Assembly: GCF_001640805.2 (NCBI RefSeq)
Contig: NC_066833.1
Span: 17,790,553-17,854,552, forward strand
From: Lates calcarifer
Taxonomy: Eukaryota > Chordata > Actinopteri > Centropomidae
Length of the DNA: 64,000 nt
Direction of reading: 5' to 3'
In this document: positions 1 through 11,500 of the stretch, in pieces
Numbering within the stretch: position 1 is the stretch's first letter
Layout of the letters: the number at the start of each line of letters is the position of its first letter
Notes under the pieces: generated by a model
The model's database searches: none
Seen by the model: only the letters and a program-made list of their open reading frames with translations
Told to the model about the DNA's origin: nothing
Translations under genes and position numbers: made by a program

Positions 1-550
1 TTATATTAAAAAGCAACAGTCCATTATCAAGGGTTTCCTAAAACCAGACATAAAGTGGCATTCATGACCACAATATGTGCACAGAGTCACCCTCAAAGCA
101 AAGCAGAAAGTTCAAATGTGACTCTCATACAATGCTACAGAATCTTGGAAGCTGATCGAGCTGGATCGAAACAACAGATAAAGTGTATTTACATTGACAC
201 TGTACACCCCATTTTTCTGTAGTTTAAGTAACATATATTCACCACGTCATTTGAAAGATAACTGTAAAACCAAACTTTTTTTTCTGTTCTTCAAGTAGTG
301 TTTATGTTCAGCTTGAATTCATGCCACTCGGTGTAAACAGATTTCAATGGTGAGTTTTCACAGTGGGAAAAAGTGCAAAAATCTCTCTGCTGTCTATTGC
401 TAAGTATGTTCAAGACAGTCATATTTTGCAGAAAATATGACTGTCCACAACATAGAGTGTCTATCAGATATATAGCATGGCACAGAAACAGTGTATTCAA
501 CTATATTTTGACAATCATTTTTTTTTTCTTAACTATTGCCAACAGTGTGG
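1..550. other. Gene-free flank, nothing recognised except a hairpin
   Basis: AT-rich sequence with short open frames on both strands that look like chance. No gene, RNA or known repeat was recognised apart from the inverted repeat at 405-454, listed separately. If the order is as in other vertebrates, evx2 lies beyond base 1. Confidence 0.5.
405..454. repeat. Perfect inverted repeat (hairpin)
   Basis: The arms GACAGTCATATTTT (414-427) and AAAATATGACTGTC (432-445) are perfect reverse complements of 14 bp around a 4-nt loop GCAG. A symmetric 3x3 mismatch follows, then six more pairs (TATGTT at 405-410 with AACATA at 449-454). It may be the core of an old palindromic mobile element or a cruciform-forming site. 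At 50 nt it is short for a microRNA precursor. Confidence 0.85.
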
Positions 551-640
551 CTGTATGGCAATGTCAGTCTGTTGTTTGGTCCACCACTTTGGTCCAGACT
601 AAAATATCTCAACAACTGCTTTGTGTCAACAATTTTGGCA
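551..640 (+). repeat. Teleost interspersed repeat fragment
   Basis: The stretch around 570-620, including the words TTTGGTCCAGACTAAAATAT and CTCAACAACT, matches from memory a high-copy non-coding teleost repeat whose consensus runs from 'ggcaatgtcagtctgtt' through 'ggtccagactgaaatatct'. Only about 90 bases are left, and the Tc1-like relic begins just downstream. The family name is not assigned. Confidence 0.55.
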
Positions 641-659
641 CACCTTGAGAAATATCAAT

Positions 660-965
660 GATCTTTTGAATGCCACAGCCTACCTGAATAATGTCCCTGA
701 CCATGTGACTTTATGACCACAGTTTACCCATTACCCATCTTTCAATGGCTACTTCCAGCATGATAATTCTTCATGCCACAAAGCAGAAGTCATCTCAAAC
801 TGGTTTCACAAACATGGTAGTGACTTTGGATGTACTTCAGAGAGACAGCATGAATATACAGCTGACAAATCTGCAGAAATTATATGATGCAATCATGGAA
901 ACATAGGCCACAACCTCAAAGTAATGTATCCAACATCTTGTGGAATCCATGCCACAAAGATAGCA
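660..965 (+). mobile_element. Decayed Tc1/mariner-like transposase relic (3' part)
   Basis: Conceptual translation across several frames gives pieces of the C-terminal half of a Tc1-like DDE transposase. One frame at about 749-830 reads GYFQHDNSSCHKAEVISNWF, matching the family block around the second catalytic Asp (HDN here; QDN is usual), then a Trp-Phe-His run. Further on, 860-960 keeps the pattern QLTNLQ..YDAIM......IQHLVESMP. Stops and frameshifts interrupt it, and the segment holding the Pro-Gln-Ser-Pro-Asp block is lost after about 830. No intact terminal repeats were found. It is a non-autonomous fossil. Confidence 0.75.
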
Positions 966-1714
966 GACCAATCACACACAGTGCACTCAAAATAGCATAT
1001 TTCACAGTAACCCCATTGAGAAGTTGAATGATGAGAAGTTGCACACAAATACTCAGCAAATATGTGGTTGTATAAAGTTTTCTGAATACAATAATCATAA
1101 CTACATAAAAGCAATAATAAACACTAAACCCCACTCTGTTGTGGGCTACAACAGATTGCACAGAATACATAACTTGGACCCTCAAAATGTGGGGGAAAGA
1201 AAGCTGCATTTCTTTGCAGCAGACTTTAGAATGAGAAACGTTTGGCTAGTTATGATCCAACTTGAAATGCAGAATTTGAAGGATGCAACACTTAAACTAG
1301 GATGCTGTAGTTTCTTTTTGTGTACTCACATTGTGCTGCCATTTCAGACTTGGGTGCATTTGGTTCCACATCAGCACATCATACATCTGTAAAAGTGGCG
1401 AGCCCTCTCTTGTCCTCAGCAAGGAAACCAGGGCAATGGGTCAGCTGAAGATGAAGTCAACGCAGCCAATAAAAGGAAGAATCTCTCCTCAGTTCATGCA
1501 GATGAAAGCATGGATTCCTGAAAATGAGAACAAAAAATGCTTCAAAAGGACTAATAGTGAAGCATAAGCAGCAGCTGTCGGTCAGGCACTGAAACAATAT
1601 TTCTTGCTATGGCTTTGGTTGTAGCTTTAATTGTAGTGGTAACTATGGCTGAGCATGGTCACTCTGGTCACTCTTCACAATACCTAAAATAATAACAATG
1701 GCCACAAAGAATCA
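966..1714. other. Intergenic, nothing recognised
   Basis: Unique AT-rich sequence with chance open frames on both strands. One CCAATAAAA at 1466-1474 equals the commonly reported HOX13-group binding core, but a single 9-mer is expected often by chance. No gene or repeat family was recognised. Confidence 0.5.
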
Positions 1715-2100
1715 GCCAACCCAACCATTAGCTAACCCAACTAATGTAAGTTAGCTAATTCTCATGCTACCCTAACTAATGTAGGTAACTAATGCACATG
1801 CTAACCTAACTAATGTAGGTTAACAAATACTCATGCTAACTCAACTAATGTAGGTAGCTACTGCTCATGCTAACCTAACTAAAGAAGGTTAACTGAGGCT
1901 AAACCAACTAATATAGGTTAGCTAATGCTCATGCTAACCTGACTAATGTAGGTTAACAAATGCTCATGCTAACTAATATAGGTTAGCTACTGCTCATGCT
2001 AACCTAACTAATGTAGATTAGCTAATGCTAAACTAACTAATATAGGTTAGCTAATGCTCATGCTAACCTAACTAATGTAGCTCACCTAATGCTAATGCAT
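1715..2100. repeat. 35-bp minisatellite, about 10-11 diverged copies
   Basis: The unit reads approximately CTAACCTAACTAATGTAGG followed by TTAGCTAATGCTCATG. It repeats from about 1715 to 2100 with substitutions and some shortened units. Each unit holds the inverted pair CTAACCT / AGGTTAG separated by about 9 bases, so every repeat can fold. The same GTTAGC/GCTAAC words recur more loosely in the first intron of lnpk (4.6-4.9 kb). Confidence 0.9.
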
Positions 2101-3619
2101 ACTGCAACAATGCTAGTAAAACATTAGAAAGGATTTGAAGTAAAAATGTTTAAAGATTTTCTTTGTTTAGAGTGAGTTTAATCATCAAGTTACATTTGTA
2201 GCAAGGGTTGCTAGTTTTTTGCTCACCTGAAGAATTCAGCCCATGTAACATTTTTGGCCTGTACTTGAGGATAAGCAGCTGTGATACTGAGCACTTTAGC
2301 TCTTGTGTGTTAACTCATAGCAATACAGTTATCCAGTATGACCAAACAGGACCAACACTCACACTACTCTTTATATACCTTCCCTGCCTAATTGGGACCA
2401 AACCACCAGGGGTAATCTGACTTTGTAAATAAAATAAAAACAGAAAATTTAGCCTAATAGATTTACATTTTATAGCGATGTATTTACAAATGTCAAAGTA
2501 ATTATAGTGACTTCTATACTTCTATAAAACAACAAACTTTATGAAAACCTCTATTGTCAAAAACAGACACATGATCTCCCCCAGCTCCTCAAACATGGTA
2601 GAACCAGGAAGTATAAATAGACACCAGCTCCCCTACACAATCTTTTCTCCTGAGCCATAGAGAACAAGTGGGTAACAAGCTTAGACTATACTTGACTGAT
2701 ATTGCAATTCTGTTAGCAGTTCTCAGCTTACCATCAAACATTACACACCCTGACTATCTGTTTGTGGTTACAAGCCTAACTGCTCATGCTCATGATATGG
2801 AGGAGAATTTCTATCACAACGTGATACTTGTAATGTCCTCCCTGGGATTTTCATTTCTGGATTCATTTCATCTTTAACATTCTCTTTTGTTTTCCTGTGT
2901 GACTTGTTATGCTGTGATTTCTCTGTAACAGTGTCTTGTGTTTACTCAGGTCATATGCATTTTGTTGGAACCAGTGGATCACATCAAATGTTCATTAGAA
3001 CAAAGTTAATGTAAAGAATACCATCAGCTATTAACTGCATTTAGATGTAATTTCTTTTATACATGCTGAATCATGGTCTCTCTGATATTTTCATGTTCTT
3101 CTACAGCACCTATGCACAGAAACCAGCAGTGAAATAATGAAAGTCATAAACAATATTACTGTAGATGTTTTTATTAAATTATTTTATCTGCAGTTGTTTA
3201 AATTGCAAATGTCTAGAGTTGAACTGTCATTAAAGCTAATAATTTGTGTTCATCAAAGTGAGTACAAAACGACAAACTTTCTTTCCCATTGTTTAATCTA
3301 TTTTTACTTCTGTTTTCACAAATAATGGGTGGTTTGTGAGGCACTCTACCTTTTATGAGTGCCCTCAGGCCAAAGTTGTGTTCATCGTACAATTAAACCC
3401 CACTGTTACATGAAGTCATATTTATAATTTTATATGTTACACCCACCAATCAAAACGTCAGCATGGGAAATTTTACCTACTGGAATTACACAGTGTTTCA
3501 AAGCATTTGTTGGATTAGATGTGGGATGTGATTGGAGACTGTGCAAATGTGTGCAAAACTAATCAAATTCTTTCTTTGTAACAGACAGTGTTTAAACTTA
3601 CAATGGGCAAATGCATGTC
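2101..3619. other. Intergenic with one TATA-like site, no gene recognised
   Basis: Mostly unique AT-rich sequence. TATAAATAG occurs at 2612-2620, about 30 bases before a CACAATC stretch, in a locally GC-richer segment. The open frame beginning near 2668 starts with GTG rather than ATG and matches no family that I know. No splice pattern or conserved protein could be built, so no gene is called. Confidence 0.4.
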
Positions 3620-3830
3620 AGCTGCTGCTACATTACATCCATTTGACAGACCCATTTGTCCAAAGAGACTAGATTTTTCACTTACAAAGAGAGAGCTTTT
3701 CAGGGTTCAGTGTCTTGCACAACACCCCTTCAACATGGGGACAGAGGAAGCATTTTGAACTGACTAACATCTTTATAATGACTGATCAATCGGTGGTCGA
3801 CTGTCTGTGCTAAAGCCAACCCAAAACTAC
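3620..3830 (+). mobile_element. SINE-like teleost repeat relic
   Basis: Segments resemble a widespread fish repeat: 'catttgacagacccattt', 'gtccaaagagact', 'ggttcagtgtcttgcac', then 'ggggacagaggaagc' and a degenerate 'ggtggtcgactgtctgtgct'. In the usual consensus these read as the slope 'tttatccaaagcgactt', 'cttgcccaaggacac' and 'gaccgctctacc'. The match is from memory and the copy is strongly diverged. Confidence 0.5.
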
Positions 3831-4299
3831 TGGTAGAGCTGGCTGATCTGAAAAACAACAACAGAAGGCTTCCATCCAATATCAGTAATATATAATAATA
3901 TCTATTACGTTGGTTATTTCATCTCATTGGACTGCATCAGTTAGGTTCAACTGAACCTTTCAGCAATAACTCTAACAATATTTAAGAAATCATTATGGAA
4001 AAAATCTGACTTTTAAAATTCTACTTTAAGACATACTGTAAATTATGCATTTTGATAAATTGCCCCAATTTTTTTTAACCTCTCCTCATCCTAGTACTAC
4101 TAGTAGACTATTCATAAAGCAGCAGCCCCACCAACACCTACTGATCTGTTCACCAGGTAACAAACACGTGTCAGGTTTAACATTCAAAATAAAAAGTTGT
4201 CATGCTGACACAAAGCGGGAATTCGACATTTTCCTTTGCATTAGTTTATGTTCCCATGCACCTGTCTATCAGGTGTGCAGCATTAAAACACTTATCGTG

Positions 4300-4483
4300 T
4301 CGATCAAACATGATAACATCAACATTTTACGGGCCACCTCAAACCAGGCCCAGCAGCGCTCATTCCTCGCTGTTCTTGTAGCGGACACTCCCCCATCTTG
4401 GCTCACACACCCTCTGACTATAGACAAGCCGAGGATTGCTGCCCTGCCACAGGCTACTGAAACCGGACGACTCTGCTGCAAAG
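4300..4483 (+). promoter_or_regulatory. lnpk: Putative lnpk promoter and non-coding first exon
   Basis: A locally GC- and CpG-richer segment just upstream of the gene ends in AAG|gtaact, a good 5' splice site at 4483/4484. It pairs well with the acceptor at 5475-5476 that opens the exon holding the start codon. CCATCTTGG at 4393-4401 fits a YY1 core, often found near TATA-less starts. No TATA box is seen. The exact start is unknown, and the left edge given here is an estimate. Confidence 0.45.
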
Positions 4484-5476
4484 GTAACTAAACTCAAACA
4501 CTAAGCTGTGATTTTACTCACTTTCAACCTCGCTTGCTTATACGAAGCCGGGACGAGCGTTAACTAAAGTTAGTAATGACTTCTGTTTGTGATAAACTGT
4601 GGGCTCCTGTAGTGTTAGCGTTACCAGCTAGCGGTTAGCTACCCAAGGTTAGCTACTGTTTCGACAGCGCTAACGCTATTAGTCAACGATGTGAATGTTT
4701 TAAGTGGGTTAACAAGATATTTAGGTAATGTTAGTTGCAAACAGCGACATGAGAGACCTCCCCTGTGAGGTAGCGGGTACCGTTAGGTTACCGGTGATTT
4801 CAGCTAACGAAGTTTCAGTTCATGCGACGGCAAAGTTAAGTTGACAAGTTTGCTAACTTAGTTAGCAAGTGAAACTAAGTGCAGCCAGGTCACTGTAAAA
4901 GTTTTAAAGCCAGTGTATGAATAAATTACACAGATCACACAAGAAGACCGCTGTAAATTCAATTATTAGGATTACTACGTATGGTCGTCATAAGAGTTGT
5001 GTTGAACTCTTATTTTGTGTATGCTGCTGTTTGTGTGTAACCTAACACAAACAGGTACACGCAGCTACAAATAATAATAATAATAATAATAATAATAGTC
5101 TAATACAGCAGCCCTGCAGTGGATTTTAGTAAAGGTTATGATGTTTAGTTTTTGTTTAAATAGTTTTGTAGAAGTTAAATATTACGGTCGTTTTGGAGGC
5201 AGTTCTTTGTGATGCTGTTGCATCGTGTTAAGTTATACTGAACCATGCTTCAACTATTTAGTCCACCCTATTTAGCTTTATACCAGTAACGGTGGACTAG
5301 ATATTGTGAATGCTTCAATATATTAGACGGATTCAAGTTTAAAACTGAATGCGCCTAATAAATGAGCATTATCACGTTTATGTAGGAGGGATTTATCACA
5401 GAGAGGTTGTTTTAGGCTCCATGAACTTATAATGAATTGCTGAGTGTGTATTAAAGCTGACCAATGTTGTCAACAG
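4484..5476 (+). other. lnpk: lnpk intron 1 (probable)
   Basis: It runs from the donor gtaact to the acceptor ttgtcaacag. The first 400 bases are dense in GTTAGC, GCTAAC and GCTAGC words, a motif type that I associate with teleost gene starts. It also holds the AAT microsatellite listed separately. Its status depends on the first exon being real. Confidence 0.45.
5069..5097. repeat. (AAT)n microsatellite
   Basis: About nine uninterrupted AAT units inside the putative first intron of lnpk. Confidence 0.95.
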
Positions 5477-5579
5477 GTGGAGAGATAATCTGTGAGAGGA
5501 AATCAAAGGAGGGTCCCAGTAAGAGAATACCCAAAACCCCCTCATCTTCAACATGGGGGCTGTTGTCTCACGGTGGAGG
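5477..5579 (+). CDS. lnpk: lnpk first coding exon (with 5' UTR 5477-5552)
   Basis: The acceptor is ...ttgtcaacag at 5467-5476. The ATG at 5553 encodes MGAVVSRWR and matches the conserved MG...SRWR start of Lunapark. The donor AGG|gtttgt (5580) is weak, but the frame and the next residues (AKPSTVE) fit the family exactly. Confidence 0.88.
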
Positions 5580-8500
5580 GTTTGTACTCAGACCTTTACT
5601 AATTGTTATTTTCTGTTTTTGGCACACACAAAGATTCTCACAATTCAGATACCCCTCTTTGCATCACCATTCTTTGGCATAGTGGCATGCACAGACTAGC
5701 AAAATTATATCGCCAACAAAGAACAACACACACATGACACATACATAATGTGCAAAAGTGGGAAGATGAAACAGGAAGTTTCCAGATCCTTTCAAGAAGT
5801 TTCTTGCACAAATAGGACTGTTGCTGTGTCATGATTTATTCTCTCTGACTGGAATTTCAAAATGTTTGTCTTGCAGGCTAAACCATCCACTGTAGAGATT
5901 TTGGAGGGAATCGATAAGGTATGCTTTAACTAAAAAAAAAAAAAGTTTTTCTTTTTATATTTATATATTTAAATGACTAAAACACAACAAATCCATGCTC
6001 TAAATATTTACTGCTTAAAGCAACTTGCATGCAGTAAAGCAAGCCATTATGTCATTAGAGGGACAGATAGACAAAGCCCTCAAGAACAAGAACCACTGTC
6101 ACAAATTGTACTAAAAACAATGCTACATACATTTGTTTTGGCATTCTGACAAAACAGTATATATGAATTTGTTTTGAAAAAGTGTGCAGATGACACAGTA
6201 CAGCTTATTACCACTGTGGAGTGGGAAAATGCTTCAGGCAATAAATTCAACAGTAAATTTTCTCTTTATTCTTTTATGCCATGTTAAGATTTACAACAGA
6301 TGATGCCCAAGTGATGTTTATAAAGCCCACTTGATCCGGAAACACCCGCACTGAGTCCTTCTCTAATTATACATGTTGCTATAACAAATATTGTGTTATG
6401 GTACAAGATTTATTAACATGCCAAAATGTAGAATAGGTTAGCCATTGTCATATAGTCACATTACTGGTGATCAGTGACCACTTTTGATATAAAAATAATG
6501 CTGTGGATGATGTGTTTTCAACATGTATATTTTGACCAAAAGCAATCAGATGAGTCAATGAATGCCACATCATCTCCTCATTTGCTGACTGATAGGGCTT
6601 TGGTGCTCTTCTTCAGTTAAGCAAGTGTTAGGCTATTTTCAGCACCTGTCCTGGGAGCAAGAGACCCAACACATACTCACTGAAGAGGTCAGGTGGCATT
6701 CAAGTTGTGAAGAGATGGGCGTTGGGCCTGTTAGTTTCTTCATGAGATCAGTCATTTCTTATGGCAGAATGTTTTAATCGCCACTTTTTCATGTGCATGG
6801 TTATGCCACACATAGGCATGATATACTGTGAGGCTGAATGGGAGATCAGATGATTCAGGGCTCAGAGTGACAGACACATATGTTAGAGTAGAACCATAGT
6901 GACTAAGAGTGGACTCTATTCTGCCCACCAGCTATTTTTGGATGTGGTAAGCAGCACTTTAAAGCAGTGGTGTAACATTTCAATTTTAAAAAATAATCTA
7001 AAGATGAACGAGTTATTTGTTAATTGCCTCTACTGCCAAAAGGGAAATCTGATCATGATTTGACAAAAACAGCTGCTTTGTATGCTCCCACTAGTTGATG
7101 TCTAGGTTGGATTATACTTCTTTTAAATCCTGCATGGTTACCTTTTACATTTTCTGTCCTGCTAAAAAAGCTGGTGTTCATTGTGGGAAGTCTTACAGTT
7201 AATCCTAATAGAATTTGCCTACATTTGCATGTATGTAAAGGCATGACGCACATCCAGGCTGTTGAGAGAGATGGTGTTAAGGCAGCGGTGAAAACACTGG
7301 ATTTGCAGTTTGAAATATAGAGCTGCAAGTTTGCACATCAGAAAACTATTGGAATAATCTCAGTTCAGTTTCTAACTTGTCTAACTGTACATTATCCTAA
7401 AGCCATAACAAATAGCTGTGTTTTCCCCAGAGACTTCTACCACATTTAAATTACATTCTATCAAAATATTTAGGCAACCTAATTGGAAATGCCTGCTGTG
7501 ACACTTAACTTTTACATTATTGATCCAGACTTAAGAGCAGGAACATGGACATGTCTCCATAACGAGTTACTTTAACTTACCTGGATGTTGTGTGGGGCTG
7601 CTGTCTCTCTGTCCATAATGTAATCATGACAACATTAAATACAGAGAACAGTCAGTCATAGACTACTTTAACAAAATGTAAAATATTTGTTTTGTTTTAA
7701 ATGAGTTTGATTGGAATAAATAATTTTAATAATAAAATGTTGTCATCATACCACCACAATGTGATTTTTATGGATTGTTGATGAATGAAAACTGAATTAA
7801 CACCCGAAGTCCAAGAAGAATCCAAGAAGAAGTGCTGCTTTGGTTTTTGGTGGAAACCATTTCAGTGGCAGTAATAGTCATGATCATTGCTAATATGTTA
7901 TTGGAAAAAGGCTGTAACCTCTTGGATGTCAGCAGGAATATGTTTTTGCACTAATTTAACACTCCTTTAATTTTTTCCACAGGATATACAGATTCTTGAA
8001 GAATATAGTGAGAAGTATCAAAGGCAGTTGAAGATATGGGTCGGGCGACTGCTTTTGTATTCGTCTCTTCTCTACCTGGTCACATGTGTAGTTGTGTATT
8101 TCTGGTACCTGCCTGAACAGTTAATGGGACGCCTCATATTGTCCCTTCCCTTCGTGATGTTTCCCTTATTGTAAGTTCACAAGATGGTCAGTCATATTTT
8201 CATGGTACTGAAAAAATGACCAAATAACCTAACCTCTTTTCTTTTCCCTTTAGAGTGTGGTTACTTCGAAAATTGCTTATAATTATCTTTTCTCGAAGAA
8301 CTGAAAAAAACAGTAAGATTTGTTTTGCTATTGATACATTGATACATAAATTATCACATAATGATCGTTTTTATGTTCATGATGGTGTTGAATATTCTTT
8401 AAAGAATGTTTTTTTTTGGGGTTTTTTTTTCCAGATGAAAAATTAGAGGATCTAAAAGCACAAAAAAGGAAGATAGTAAGTGATGTTTTTATATTTGTCC

Positions 8501-11500
8501 AGTTTTATATAGACTGTTGTTTACTCTTCAGTTTTGATTGATAGTATGGAGCATTGATACTGGTAATACTTCAGGTTAAAACAGCCTAGCATCTTGCTGC
8601 TAACAGAACATTTTTGCATTGACAGAGTTGCACTAAAATGACTAAAGTACTGAAAATAACCTTTCATCATTTTTTGTTTACCACTGTTACATTATGACCA
8701 CATTCATGTATCATGATGTAAAACTGAAGATCAAGCATGTACAATTTGATCTGAGAAGAGCAAATGTGACACATCAGTTTACGGGGTTCTTTTAATGTTA
8801 CAGTGGGCGCATTAGAGAAGGAAGTAGCTCATTTTAATTTCAGTACCACATTTAATGTTTTTTATTTTTACCATTAATTGGTTTCTCCAATTTTTTGCCA
8901 ACTTTTGTCACACCTGAATAATCAACTGGGGTTACATTTGTGCCATTTCAACTAAAAAATATAAAAACCTAAATATGAGGCTTGATAAGTCCATGTGTAG
9001 AACAAAAAATAGATCACTCTGAATGTAATGGCAATTTAAAGGAAAAGAAAGTCACATTTTTCCTAAATAACCTGATTGTCTCTGGTGTGAAAATATGCCT
9101 AATTTAGCAGAGATGAAACAGTTGGTCAAGTGTAGCTGCTGGTGGATGTTTGTAGAAAAGATGACCATCACCAAAACAGCTGAAAGTAATTGGTGCTTGT
9201 CAAAGTCAATAAGAAACATGTCATATTCAGTTTCTTGTTTTATAGTTAAGATATACCATTTCACCAAGTGTAACAGTAGCAGCCATAAAAACCATCACAA
9301 AAATTGCACTTTGCATCTTTTTACCTTGAAATTTTCAGCTCCACAAACACCCAAAATTTCGCCCAAATGTCCCTGAAATCAGTCTTGAGCTTGAGAGAAC
9401 TGCAGAGTAACATTTCAAAAAACAATGGTCATCTATATGTGGCCTGCACTGTGGTGAGATCAGTGAGAGGAACATGTTCTATAACCTATAATCTATGTGG
9501 AAGACATTGTAATTTTGATGTCTAGTGATCTCCTCCAGTGAAGTGAAGGCTTCATTCTGCAAGTTATGTTGGAAGCCTTGTAGCAAGATTCTTGCTTATC
9601 TAATCTTGCTAATCCAGGCAGCATTTGGCACAGTGACTTAACCCAGTAAACCACTCTGCTAATGTCACTTTAATTGATAGCATTTAGTGCAGGAAAGAAA
9701 TAAATCTGAGAAATTGCTTGTCATCCTCTGTCAAGTCTTAATAACTTTCAATAATTAGGGCTGATGGATTTTCACACTCTCCATTATCGAAGTAGTGAAT
9801 GTAATTATTCTTCATATTATATATAAACATTTAGAAATGTTTGGTACTTGTGTTAAATGAAGATGTACAGTTTGTGAAGTTTCTGGTGCCCTTTCTCAGT
9901 CATGTTTAGTTGTAATGTTATGGTAGGTGATTGTCAGATATTAATGTGTGTAAGGTGTGTTTTATAAAAGGCATATTAATTACGTCAATGATCAATTAAT
10001 TACTTGGAAATATAACTGTTGTTATAAGAATTATTTCTATGTGGATTGTATTGAAAAATAATTACAGAATCTATCCTGTTTTAGTTTGTATGCTTGTTTT
10101 TATTTTGCAGCTTGAAGAAGTTATGGAAACTGAGACATACAAAAATGCTAAAATGATTCTGGAGAGATTTGACCCTGATTCCAAGAAAAAAATTGTGAGT
10201 TAGTTTGTTTTTACTTTTCAATGTAAACCAGTTTGTATAATTGTTTTGGATGTATGCCTTTAAACATTCACTTGTTCTCCTTATCTGTGTGAAGGAGCTG
10301 GAATCTACTCCAGTTGGACCTCAGATGACTCCAAAACCAGGACAAGGTAACAATGCATTCTGAAGAAGGAAACACTAATTTCCTTACACTCGTCAGCATT
10401 TCATACCAGTGATGTAATGTTTTCTGTGTTAGAGCTCCGCCAACGCAATGTCTTCCCAAAGACCCCCCCAGTGGCAGTGAATCCTGCAACCAGTGCTGCC
10501 GCCCGCCCTCCTCTTGCCTCTGGGCCCACCTATCCTGGACGAGCTTCCCACTCTGCTCCAGGTGGACCCCCAGAGAGGATCCTGTCGGCTATAGCTGCTC
10601 AGCAGAGCTTGATGAGGAAGCCTGTGACCCCTGGAACACCTGTTCCAGGAGTTGGTGAGTTACCTGCACACAGGGGGACCACATCATAATGTGGTCGATT
10701 AAGGTGTGATTTACTCTTCCCTGGTTCTGTGTCCCCAGTTGCTCAAGGCTCTGTGGTGTGTGTGTTGTCAGCTAGGGTGGTATATGTTGTCCAAAAGTTG
10801 TAATGGGTAATTGTATGAATGTAGTTTTCAGATATCTTACTAAAAGGTTCAACCTTTTTCAGATAAGTGTATAATTGTGAACGAAGATTAGAAATAGGCA
10901 GTAGCTTTTGATATAGTCAGAATATTTACATGGAGAATATGACGCCTGTTCCTTTCATCTTCATTTGCTTTTAAAGATTTTACAAGCCAGCCAGAAAACA
11001 CAATGAAAAACTTTCCATAGAACAGTTGTTGTATATGGAAGACATCTGTGGAGTGTAGAGGCATTGAATATTCAATACAAATTATTTCTGGACTATGAAC
11101 ACTCAATAGAAGATGCAAATAAGTGCAAACAGTAAAGGAAATGTGCTCCTAGAGGAAGCCGCATGCTGTAATTGCCATGTGGAATGCCAACTGTGAGGTA
11201 TGCACAGAGCAGGATTACATTAACTGTGATTAATTAGCCAGACCTGCGTTTGTTCTCTGGGCAATGGTGTTGGAATCTCACTAAATGTCTTTTAATGCTT
11301 GGTGAAATTGCCTTTGGCATTGGGAACACCTCACAAATGGTTTACATGACTTGATGTTATCACCTGCTTCTGTTGAAAATTGAAAGTGAAAAGCAATTTG
11401 ATACAAAGAGTCACCACAGAGTTTCCATATGTTGGTAAATTAATAAGCAGCAGGATACTGAGACTCTGCCAAGTCTCACAGAAATGACCAGTCATCTTCC

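Noticed and set aside
2668..2877. 69-residue + frame following a TATA-like site
   Set aside because: It starts at GTG, not ATG, and has no clear signal peptide or family similarity.
4045..4491. 148-residue + frame upstream of lnpk
   Set aside because: It spans the putative promoter and ends at the first-exon donor. The product has no recognisable domain and the composition of a chance frame.
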